Positions 1 to 6,266 of a stretch of 12,283 bases of DNA are shown piece after piece. How positions within the stretch are numbered: position 1 is the stretch's first letter; each line of letters opens with the position of its first letter. Below the pieces are notes generated by a model. It ran no database searches, was not told the origin of the DNA, and saw only the letters and a list, made by a program, of their open reading frames with translations. Location: positions 1 to 12,283 of the forward strand of contig CALXAW010000036.1 in the NCBI GenBank assembly GCA_944386375.1, in the 5' to 3' direction. Origin of the DNA: an uncultured Clostridia bacterium (GTDB lineage Bacteria; Bacillota; Clostridia; TANB77; CAG-508). Position numbers and translations under genes: made by a program.

Positions 1-9
1 TTTGTTCGC

Positions 10-39
10 GCGCCAATTTTACGAAGTAAAATTGTGTGC
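10..39. repeat. Inverted repeat (hairpin), left edge
   Basis: CAATTTTAC (14-22) and GTAAAATTG (26-34) form a perfect 9-bp stem with a 3-nt GAA loop. In a plus-strand RNA the stem can extend to G10-C39 through a G-U pair and one bulged U. There is no U-tract, so it is not a normal terminator. It is the first of four consecutive inverted repeats within 170 bp. Confidence 0.6.
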
Positions 40-43
40 AACT

Positions 44-60
44 TTGGAGCAAAGCGACTT
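44..60. repeat. Copy 1 of a 17-bp dispersed motif
   Basis: TTGGAGC-AAA-GCGACTT. The same motif with GTA in the centre occurs at 10210-10226, giving 15 of 17 identical bases. It is GC-rich for this chromosome, is intergenic here, and directly abuts the palindrome at 59-96. Function is unknown; a REP-like or degraded mobile-element end is possible. Confidence 0.45.
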
Positions 61-96
61 CTGGTATAGGAAAAATCGATTTTTCCTATACCAGAA
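59..96. repeat. 38-bp perfect palindrome
   Basis: The sequence equals its own reverse complement over 38 bases, with the core CTGGTATAGG...CCTATACCAG and the centre at ATCGAT. On neither strand is the stem followed by a U-tract, so it does not look like an intrinsic terminator, although a real terminator lies next to it. A dimeric-protein operator, a repetitive extragenic palindrome or the remnant of a mobile-element end are all possible. The palindrome is seen directly; its role is not known. Confidence 0.7.
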
Positions 97-100
97 AAAA

Positions 101-139
101 GTACGTAAGTAAGTTTAAATTATTAAACCTCTTACGTAC
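101..139. terminator. Bidirectional intrinsic terminator
   Basis: GTACGTAAG (101-109) pairs with CTTACGTAC (131-139), and an inner stem GTTTAA/TTAAAC closes the loop. On the minus strand the stem is followed by six Ts (plus-strand As 95-100), which suits termination of the small membrane-protein transcript. On the plus strand it is followed by TCTTTTTTC, so it could also stop transcription arriving from the left. Confidence 0.72.
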
Positions 140-151
140 TCTTTTTTCATC

Positions 152-169
152 TTCCATACATTTATGGAA
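152..169. repeat. Short inverted repeat
   Basis: TTCCATA (152-158) and TATGGAA (163-169) are perfectly complementary around a 4-nt loop. It lies between the terminator and the stop codon of the 72-residue ORF. It could add to 3'-end stability of that mRNA, and no other role is evident. Confidence 0.4.
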
Positions 170-197
170 AAACCAGAATAGATACTTTACTATTAAT

Positions 198-416
198 TCA
201 ATCTTCTTTGTTTTTTCTTTTTTCTCTTCTAATTTCGGCAGCACCTTGACAAGCTAATGTAAATAATGCTCCTGATGCGAAAAAAATCCAATGCACCATA
301 GTAAAACTCATTAACCATTTTACTCCTAAAGCAACTGCGGCTGCCGTCATTGCAGCTATAAAAACAAGGAAAATTACAAGTCCCATCATTTTTAAAGTAT
401 CTGCTGTATATTTCAT
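198..416 (-). CDS. Small two-helix membrane protein, unknown function
   Basis: This 72-residue protein has two hydrophobic segments, about residues 12-35 and 39-60, and a charged C-terminus ending in KRKNKED. That layout suggests a hairpin inner-membrane protein with a cytoplasmic basic tail. I do not recognise the family. The ATG follows a full AGGAGG at 425-430 with 8 nt spacing. A consensus promoter lies upstream (493-521) and a terminator downstream (101-139), so it can be a monocistronic unit separate from the def-fmt run. It is richer in GC and Ala codons than its neighbours, partly because of the Ala-rich helices. The strong expression signals make it a real gene; the function is open. 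Confidence 0.75.
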   Translation of the reverse strand: MKYTADTLKMMGLVIFLVFIAAMTAAAVALGVKWLMSFTMVHWIFFASGALFTLACQGAAEIRREKRKNKED

Positions 417-492
417 ATTAGTTTCCTCCTAGTACGTAAAAATGTAAATACAAACGACAGTATCTTTCTGGTAAATATTAAATTATACCTAT

Positions 493-521
493 ATTATACA
501 CCTTTTTTGCAATTTTTTCAA
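493..521 (-). promoter_or_regulatory. Sigma-A-type promoter for the 72-residue membrane protein
   Basis: On the minus strand a TTGAAA -35 box (516-521) and a TATAAT -10 box (493-498) are separated by exactly 17 bp. The -35 box begins 4 bases after the fmt stop codon. Predicted initiation near 486 leaves a leader of roughly 70 nt before the ATG at 416. Confidence 0.75.
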
Positions 522-525
522 GTTT

Positions 526-1482
526 TTAGCTAAATACGGCTCCTTGTTGCAATTTATTCCCCCTTAAAAAGTCTTGTATATTCATTCGTTTTGAGTTTTC
601 ACCTTGTATTTCTAATACTTTTATTGCGCCATCTATAGTTTGTATATATAGCCCTATTTTGCTATCTGCAAGCAAAATAGTTCCTGGTTTTTTTGCATTT
701 GTATCAATTGTTTTTAACTCATTTTGTGATATATTTTCTACTTTCCAAAATTTTATTTTTTTATTTTCTAGCATTGTATATGCTCCCATTATTGGGTTTA
801 GTCCTCTTACTAAGTTTTTTATTTGATTGGCTGTTTTTTCTTCCCAATTTATTTTTGCCATTTTTTTATCTAGCATTGGTGCTATTGTAAATTCTCCTGT
901 TTGTGGTATACGAGGTGCTGTTTTTTGTTCTATTTGCTTTAATGTTTCTACCAATAATTTGCCACCTTCGTATGCTAATTTATTCCACAATTCTCCTGTA
1001 GTTTCGTCTTCTTTTATTTCTACTTCTTTTTTTAATATCATGTCTCCTGTGTCCATACCTTCGTCCATATACATTGTTGTTATTCCTGTTGTTTTATCTC
1101 CGTTTAATACAGCCCATTGTATTGGTGCTGCACCTCTATATTTGGGTAGTAGTGAACCATGTACATTTACACACCCATATTCTGGTATTTCTAATATTTC
1201 TTTTGGTAATATTTTTCCATATGCTACTACACATATTACCTCTGGGTTTAGTTCTTTTATTTTATTTATAAATTCTGTATTGTTTTTTATTTTTTCTGGT
1301 TGTAATATTTGCAATTCTTTTTCTAATGCATATTCTTTTACTGGTGATGCAAGCATTTTCATTCCTCTGCCTTTTGGTCTATCTGGATTTGTTACAACTG
1401 CTAATATATTATGCCCAGCTTCGTATATTGCTTTTAAAGATTCTTTTGCAAAGTCTGGCGTGCCCATAAATATTATTTTCAA
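526..1482 (-). CDS. fmt: Methionyl-tRNA formyltransferase
   Basis: Fmt transfers a formyl group from 10-formyl-tetrahydrofolate to Met-tRNA(fMet) for translation initiation in the cytoplasm. The 318-residue length is typical. The N-terminal hydrolase fold starts with KIIFMGTPDFA, and the family NPDRPKGRG motif is at about 32-40. The catalytic Asn-His-Asp set is visible as N106 and H108 in VNVHGSLLPKYRGAAP and D144 in MDEGMDTGDM. An OB-fold C-terminal domain follows from about residue 205. The start codon is TTG, and it overlaps the def stop as TTGA. Starting at the next ATG (codon 6) would remove the first beta strand, and an AAGGTG site sits upstream within def, so TTG is preferred. It is translationally coupled to def, which removes the formyl group Fmt adds. 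Confidence 0.96.
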   Translation of the reverse strand: MKIIFMGTPDFAKESLKAIYEAGHNILAVVTNPDRPKGRGMKMLASPVKEYALEKELQILQPEKIKNNTEFINKIKELNPEVICVVAYGKILPKEILEIPEYGCVNVHGSLLPKYRGAAPIQWAVLNGDKTTGITTMYMDEGMDTGDMILKKEVEIKEDETTGELWNKLAYEGGKLLVETLKQIEQKTAPRIPQTGEFTIAPMLDKKMAKINWEEKTANQIKNLVRGLNPIMGAYTMLENKKIKFWKVENISQNELKTIDTNAKKPGTILLADSKIGLYIQTIDGAIKVLEIQGENSKRMNIQDFLRGNKLQQGAVFS

Positions 1483-1967
1483 TTTTTATCACCTTCTTCT
1501 GGTTCTACATACTCTAGTGTTCCTGGTATCATTTTATCTACAAATACTTCGCCATTTAAGTGATCAACTTCGTGGCATATTGCTTGTGCTAATAATTCTT
1601 TTGCTTTTAGTTTTATTCTTTTTCCTTCTCTTGTTGTGTATTCTACAAATACTTCTGCTGGTCTTATAACTCTTGCAAATTGATTTGGAAAACTTAAGCA
1701 TCCTTCTTCTACTTCTTGTTCTCCCTTTTCTTTTAATATTACTGGGTTTATCATTACTATAGGTCCTTTGTCGTCATATAAGTCTATTACCAATACTCTT
1801 TTTAATATTCCAACTTGTACAGCTGCTAAACCTACACCATTGTATTTATGCATTGTGTCTATCATATCGTCTATTAGTTCTTGTAATCTATCGTCTATTT
1901 TTTCTACTTCTCTAGATTTTTTGCTTAATATGTCGTCTCCTTGTTCTCTTATTATTCTTATTGCCAT
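1479..1967 (-). CDS. def: Peptide deformylase
   Basis: Def is a metalloenzyme that removes the N-formyl group from nascent proteins at the ribosome exit. All three family motifs are present in 162 residues: motif I GVGLAAVQVG (44-53, fitting GxGxAAxQ), motif II EGCLSFP (88-94) with metal ligand C90, and motif III HEVDH (132-136) supplying two His ligands and the catalytic Glu. The length and short C-terminus suit a compact enzyme close to type 1. The ATG at 1967 follows GGAAGGGG. It lies 57 nt after priA, and its TGA stop overlaps the fmt TTG start, so priA, def and fmt are probably co-transcribed. Confidence 0.96.
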   Translation of the reverse strand: MAIRIIREQGDDILSKKSREVEKIDDRLQELIDDMIDTMHKYNGVGLAAVQVGILKRVLVIDLYDDKGPIVMINPVILKEKGEQEVEEGCLSFPNQFARVIRPAEVFVEYTTREGKRIKLKAKELLAQAICHEVDHLNGEVFVDKMIPGTLEYVEPEEGDKN

Positions 1968-2024
1968 AAAATTCCCCTTCCTTGTTGCATATAGTTACAA
2001 CATTAATTTTACTGTATTTATTTT

Positions 2025-4262
2025 TTATATCATATTATTTGGATTTATGTCTATACTTACTCTTGTTGCTTTTAAGTTTAAGTTATATACTTTTTTTAAG
2101 CATTCATTTAAAATATTGTTTGCCTCTTTTGTTATATTTCCTTTTATTATTATTCTCCACCTTAGTCTATTTTGGATTTTGCTTATTGGTGATGGCATTG
2201 GCTTAAATATTTTAAATTCTTCTTGGTCTAATTTTAAGTTTAAATAATTGTATATACTTTTACTTATTTTTATTATTTCTTCTTCATTTATGCTGTTTAG
2301 CCCAATTACTATTATATCGCAAAATGGTGGATATTTCAACTGTTTTCGCAGTTCTATTTCTGTTTTATAAAACATGTTATAATCTTGCTTTTTTGCACAT
2401 TGGATACTAAAACTTTCTGGATTATATGTTTGTATTATTACTGTTCCTTCTAAGTTTTCTCTTCCTGCTCTTCCTGCTACTTGTGTAAGTATTTGAAATG
2501 TTCTTTCATTTGCTCTGTAGTCATCTATATTTAAGCTACTATCTGCTGCAATCACACCTACTAGTGTTACATTAGGAAAGTGATGGCCTTTTACTACCAT
2601 TTGTGTTCCAATTAGTATATCTATATTATCATTTTTAAATTTATTTAAAATATCTTCATGTGAATTTTTTTTACTTATTGTGTCTACATCCATTCTTATT
2701 GTTGTTGCTTTTGGGAATAGTTTGTTTATTTCTTGTTCTAGCTTTTGTGTTCCTGTACCAAAATATCTTATTTTATTACTTCCACATTCTGGGCATATTT
2801 TTAGTACTGGTTCTTCGTGACCACAATAATGGCATTTTAATTTGTTTTGGTATTTATGGTATGTCATACTTATATCACAGTTTTTACATTTTACTGTATA
2901 ACCACATTCTCTGCACATTATAAATGTAGAATACCCTCTTCTGTTTAAAAATAATATTGTTTGTCTTTTTTCTTTTATGTTTTTTTCTATTAAGTTATAT
3001 AATTCGTTACTTAACATAGATCTATTTCCATTTGCTAGTTCTTGTTTTAGGTCTATTACTTTTACTTTAGGTAGTTTAGAGTTATTTGCTCTTTTGGTAA
3101 GTGTTAGCAATGTAGAATTTCCTTGTTTTGCTTCATAATATGTTCCTAAGTCTGGTGTTGCACTTCCTAATACTAATGGTATATTGTTTTGTTTTGCTAA
3201 TACATTTGCTATTTCTTTTGCATCATATTTTGGTGTCATTTCAGATTTATATGAGCTGTCATGTTCTTCGTCTATTATTATTATTCCTAGGTTTTTTACT
3301 GGTGCAAATATTGCAGATCTTGCTCCTATTATTATTTTTGCTTTTTCTTGTTTTATTCTGTTCCATTCGTCATATCTTTCGCCTATTGAAAGTTTGCTAT
3401 GTAATACTGCAATTTGCTCTTTTCCAAACCTACCCACAAATCTGTCTATCATTTGTGGTGTTAGCGAAATTTCTGGTACTAATACTAATGCTGTTTTGTT
3501 TTGGTTTATTATGTTTTCTATTAGTTGTAAATATATTTCTGTTTTTCCTGAGCCTGTTACTCCATATAGTAAAAATTTTTCATATATGTGTTTTTTTATA
3601 GATTGCTCTATTTGGTTATATGCTTCTTCTTGTTCTTGTGTTAGTTTTATTTTTTTTGTTTTTTCTACTTTTTTATTTATTAATGGATTGCGCTCTACTT
3701 TTTTTTCTACTATTTGTATATAACCATTTTTTTCTAATGTTTTTACTATTGCTCTAGAACAACCTGTAAATATTTCTATTTCTGGTATTGTACATCCTGG
3801 GTTATTTTTTATAAAGTATAATATTTTTTTGTGTTTTTCGGATTTTATATTTCCTGTTTCTATTTCAAATTCTATTGTTTCTATGTCTTTATTTAAATAT
3901 ACACAATTTATTTTTTTGTCATGTATTTTATTTTCTTCGTTTTTGGTTCTCGTTCCTGGTGGCAACATTAATTTTATACAATCAGATATATTGCAAAAGT
4001 ATTTTTTTGCCATCCATTTTGCAAGCTGTATATAGCTTTGCTCTAAATTGTCTTTTAGTTTTACTATTTCTTTTGTTGCATATTGCGAATTTTCTTTTAT
4101 TCCTACTACATAAGCTTCTTCTAGTTTTTTAGAATTACCAAAAGGAACTAATACCATGCTTCCTACTAGTATTAGCTCTTCTAATTCTTTGGGTATATTA
4201 TAATCAAATGCTCTATTTACTTTTTTTGCTGAACGATTAATTATAACTTCTGCAACCATCAT
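2025..4262 (-). CDS. priA: Primosomal protein N' (replication restart helicase PriA)
   Basis: PriA is a 3'-to-5' superfamily 2 helicase that recognises stalled forks and reloads the replicative helicase. The 745 residues match the family length. An N-terminal 3'-DNA-binding domain covers about 1-105. Walker A is GVTGSGKT (234-241), and the DEEH box (331-334) is followed by DSSYK. Eight cysteines in four CxxC pairs (450/453, 459/462, 477/480, 490/493) form the two-zinc insertion, and helicase motif VI is VAGRAGR near 595-601. The gene opens with ATGATG. The upstream GGAG is only 3 nt from the first ATG and 6 nt from the second, so translation may begin at 4259. A hairpin ending in a short U-run sits just upstream. 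coaBC, the usual upstream neighbour in Bacillota, is absent. Confidence 0.96.
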   Translation of the reverse strand: MMVAEVIINRSAKKVNRAFDYNIPKELEELILVGSMVLVPFGNSKKLEEAYVVGIKENSQYATKEIVKLKDNLEQSYIQLAKWMAKKYFCNISDCIKLMLPPGTRTKNEENKIHDKKINCVYLNKDIETIEFEIETGNIKSEKHKKILYFIKNNPGCTIPEIEIFTGCSRAIVKTLEKNGYIQIVEKKVERNPLINKKVEKTKKIKLTQEQEEAYNQIEQSIKKHIYEKFLLYGVTGSGKTEIYLQLIENIINQNKTALVLVPEISLTPQMIDRFVGRFGKEQIAVLHSKLSIGERYDEWNRIKQEKAKIIIGARSAIFAPVKNLGIIIIDEEHDSSYKSEMTPKYDAKEIANVLAKQNNIPLVLGSATPDLGTYYEAKQGNSTLLTLTKRANNSKLPKVKVIDLKQELANGNRSMLSNELYNLIEKNIKEKRQTILFLNRRGYSTFIMCRECGYTVKCKNCDISMTYHKYQNKLKCHYCGHEEPVLKICPECGSNKIRYFGTGTQKLEQEINKLFPKATTIRMDVDTISKKNSHEDILNKFKNDNIDILIGTQMVVKGHHFPNVTLVGVIAADSSLNIDDYRANERTFQILTQVAGRAGRENLEGTVIIQTYNPESFSIQCAKKQDYNMFYKTEIELRKQLKYPPFCDIIVIGLNSINEEEIIKISKSIYNYLNLKLDQEEFKIFKPMPSPISKIQNRLRWRIIIKGNITKEANNILNECLKKVYNLNLKATRVSIDINPNNMI

Positions 4263-4280
4263 TTTCTCCTTTTTACATAA

Positions 4281-4314
4281 AACCCCATAGGTTAGGGTTC
4301 CTGCCTATGGGGTT
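4281..4314 (-). terminator. Hairpin between kinase gene and priA (terminator or attenuator)
   Basis: An 11-bp perfect stem (4281-4291 with 4304-4314, core CCCCATAGG/CCTATGGGG) encloses a 12-nt loop. On the minus strand it is followed by TTTTATG, a short U-tract. The stem includes two bases of the kinase stop codon and ends just before the priA Shine-Dalgarno. It probably terminates part of the upstream transcript while allowing read-through into priA, since no clear promoter lies between hairpin and gene. Confidence 0.6.
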
Positions 4315-4873
4315 ATTCTTCTAGCCATTTTAAATATGCATCTTTTATTATATCTGCCGTTTCTTGTGCTGTAAGATTTGTAGTATCTATTACTAAATCA
4401 TAATTAGACATATCATCTTTTCTTACTTTATATAAATTCCAGTATCTTTCATTTTCCATTTTGTATCTTTTTAATATATCTTCTTTTTGTTCTTCTACTG
4501 TTTCAAAATTTTCTGAACTTTTTCTATTTGGGTCATTAAAAGCTCTTTTAGCTGCTACATCTATGTCTACTTTTAAATATACTTTAAAAGATTCTGGTAT
4601 TACATACCAACCTAGACGTGCATCTATTATAAAGTTATCGTGGTCTTTTCCATATTCTGCTGCACTTTTTTCTATTTGTTGATCTATTTCTGGGTGATCT
4701 TTTAAAAATTCGTTAAAACTTGTTATGTCCCATCCTTTTTCTCTTGCTAATTTTCTAACATATTCACCATTTCTGTATATTCCATAATTAAGTTCTTGCA
4801 TTAATATTTTTGATGTTGTTCCTTTACCACTTGCTAAGTCGCCTGATAAGGCTATGATATGTCTTTTTTCCAC
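4313..4873 (-). CDS. Cytidylate-kinase-like P-loop nucleoside monophosphate kinase
   Basis: This 186-residue P-loop kinase has Walker A GDLASGKGT (11-19), a region like the archaeal-type CMP kinase NMP-binding part (EFLKDHPEID, then IDARLGWYVIP), a lid segment around KRAFNDP, and a C-terminal ERYWNLYKVRKDDMSNYDLVIDTT-like stretch that in CmkB-type enzymes reads similarly (ERY...Y.ID..D...YDLVI.T). The likely reaction is ATP-dependent phosphorylation of CMP or dCMP; substrate specificity is inferred. It occupies the gmk region of the Bacillota yicC-remA-gmk-rpoZ block, but downstream of rpoZ, and it lacks the guanylate kinase signature. The start is GTG at 4873, 4 nt after the rpoZ stop, with GGAGAG inside the last rpoZ codons. 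Confidence 0.8.
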   Translation of the reverse strand: MEKRHIIALSGDLASGKGTTSKILMQELNYGIYRNGEYVRKLAREKGWDITSFNEFLKDHPEIDQQIEKSAAEYGKDHDNFIIDARLGWYVIPESFKVYLKVDIDVAAKRAFNDPNRKSSENFETVEEQKEDILKRYKMENERYWNLYKVRKDDMSNYDLVIDTTNLTAQETADIIKDAYLKWLEE

Positions 4874-4877
4874 TATA

Positions 4878-5108
4878 CTACTCTCCTTTTATTATTTCTA
4901 TTTTATCAGCTGCTAGTTCTTCTGCTGCTAAAGTAACAGGTGACTCTTCTTTTGTTTTAGCCACAAAGTTTTCGTTTGCCATTGCCTTTTTCTTTTCACT
5001 TAGTCTTCTTTCTACTATTCTTCTTGCTCTTTTTGCTGTTACTATAACTAACTCGTATCTGTTACTTGCTTTTTTTAGTAATTCTGTAACACTTGGTTTT
5101 ACCATCAT
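4878..5108 (-). CDS. rpoZ: DNA-directed RNA polymerase subunit omega
   Basis: Omega is the small subunit that latches onto the C-terminal region of beta-prime and helps RNA polymerase assembly. The 76 residues show the usual pattern: MMVKPSVTELLKKASNRYEL, then IVTAKRARRIVE with the conserved KRAR, and a C-terminal PVTLAAEELAADKIEI block. Length is normal for Bacillota omega. The gene begins ATGATG, 9 nt after AGGAGG. That site overlaps the remA stop codon (TAGGAGG), so expression should be coupled to remA. The order remA-rpoZ without an intervening gmk is unusual. Confidence 0.93.
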   Translation of the reverse strand: MMVKPSVTELLKKASNRYELVIVTAKRARRIVERRLSEKKKAMANENFVAKTKEESPVTLAAEELAADKIEIIKGE

Positions 5109-5121
5109 TTTTACATTCCTC

Positions 5122-5376
5122 CTAATTATCGTCTGAATTTATATCTTTGTCTACTCTACTTGCTACTGTTTCTGGTTGAACAGCAGATAATATAATATGA
5201 CCTGAATCCATTATAATTACTGCCCTTGTTCGCCTTCCATAAGTAGCATCTACTGCTGTTTTGTTGTCTTTTGCTTCTTGTACCATTCTTTTTATTGGTG
5301 CCGACTCTGGACTAACAATTGCTACTATTCTTTGTGTTGATACAATATTTCCAAATCCTATGTTTACTAGTTGCAT
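5122..5376 (-). CDS. remA: Extracellular matrix/regulatory protein RemA (DUF370)
   Basis: RemA is a small DNA-binding regulator. In Bacillus subtilis it activates biofilm matrix and osmoprotection genes and forms oligomeric rings. The 84 residues match the family almost throughout: NIGFGNIVS at the N-terminus, IVSPESAPIKRM (20-31), DATYGRRTRAVIIMDSGH and ILSAVQPETVA. The target genes in this organism cannot be told from the window. The ATG follows AGGAGAG with 6-7 nt spacing, 14 nt after the yicC stop, and its position directly after yicC is the conserved Bacillota arrangement. Confidence 0.94.
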   Translation of the reverse strand: MQLVNIGFGNIVSTQRIVAIVSPESAPIKRMVQEAKDNKTAVDATYGRRTRAVIIMDSGHIILSAVQPETVASRVDKDINSDDN

Positions 5377-5390
5377 AAATATCTCTCCTT

Positions 5391-6266
5391 TTACTCTATA
5401 TTTTGAATTTGCTCTCGTATGTCTTCTAATTGTGTTTTTATGTCTATTACTCTATTTGTTATTTCTAAACTGTTTGATTTAGCCCCTATAGTATTTGTTT
5501 CTCTGTTCATCTCTTGTATAATAAAATCCATTTTTTTGCCAATGGCTTCTTCTGTTTTTATTAGGTTTGTAAATTGAGATATGTGACTATTTAGTCGTGT
5601 TATTTCTTCTTCTATTGAACATTTGTCGGCATATATGACTACTTCTTGTGCTATTCTAGTTTTGTCTATTTCTTCTGTTTTTAGTAATTCTTTTACTCTC
5701 TCTTCCAATTTTACTACATATTGGTTAATAAGTCCAGTAGAAAATTCAGAAATTTCTTTTATTTTAGTATCTATACTTTGCATTCTTTTTAATAAATCTT
5801 TTGATATTTTTTCTCCTTCTGCTTTTCTCATTGCTATTAGTTTTTCTAGCGCTTCTTCTACTGCTATTGAAACCTCTGCTTTTATACTTTCTTCATCTTC
5901 TATACTTTTTACTGTAAGTACATCTGGAAGTTTTGCTATATCTGTTACTTCTATGTTTGATTGTATTTTTTCTTCTTGTGCTAATTCTTTTAAGGTTTGT
6001 ATATAGTTTTTTGCAATTTCTTTATTTATTTGTATTTTTTTGCCGTCTTTACTGTAATTTTCGAATGTTATAAATACATCTATTTTTCCTCTTTTTATTT
6101 TATTTAGTATTATTGTACGTATACAATCTTCTAAATAACTTAAGTTTCTTGGCATTTTTATTGTTATGTCACTATATTTATGGTTTACTGCTCTAATTTC
6201 TACTTGATATTCTCTATAGTTTTTTACCAATTTACTTCTGCCAAATCCTGTCATACTTTTAATCAA
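5391..6266 (-). CDS. yicC: YicC/YloC-family endoribonuclease
   Basis: The 291-residue protein begins with the family signature MIKSMTGFGR and ends in the conserved helical C-terminal region (EEITRLNSHISQF, KKMDFIIQEMNRETNTIGAKS, then VIDIKTQLEDIREQIQNIE). YicC proteins are endoribonucleases; in Escherichia coli YicC promotes decay of the small RNA RyhB. The start is TTG at 6266, with AAGGTGG 7 nt upstream. The alternative ATG at codon 5 would remove the conserved MIKS, so TTG is preferred. The start lies inside the last codons of the upstream membrane-protein gene (8-nt overlap), which implies translational coupling. remA follows 14 nt after its stop. Confidence 0.94.
   Translation of the reverse strand: MIKSMTGFGRSKLVKNYREYQVEIRAVNHKYSDITIKMPRNLSYLEDCIRTIILNKIKRGKIDVFITFENYSKDGKKIQINKEIAKNYIQTLKELAQEEKIQSNIEVTDIAKLPDVLTVKSIEDEESIKAEVSIAVEEALEKLIAMRKAEGEKISKDLLKRMQSIDTKIKEISEFSTGLINQYVVKLEERVKELLKTEEIDKTRIAQEVVIYADKCSIEEEITRLNSHISQFTNLIKTEEAIGKKMDFIIQEMNRETNTIGAKSNSLEITNRVIDIKTQLEDIREQIQNIE

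Noticed and set aside
36..257. Plus-strand ORF of 73 codons at the left edge
   Set aside because: It runs through the palindrome and the terminator hairpin, has no Shine-Dalgarno, and overlaps the supported minus-strand gene.
827..1669. Plus-strand ORF of 280 codons opposite fmt and def
   Set aside because: It is the antisense shadow of two well-recognised genes. Its composition (F, I, S, L rich) is the complement of A-rich coding sequence, and it has no family features.
1976..2004. GTTG...CAAC stem between priA and def as a terminator
   Set aside because: Five base pairs with a 10-nt loop and no U-tract; def is more likely co-transcribed with priA.
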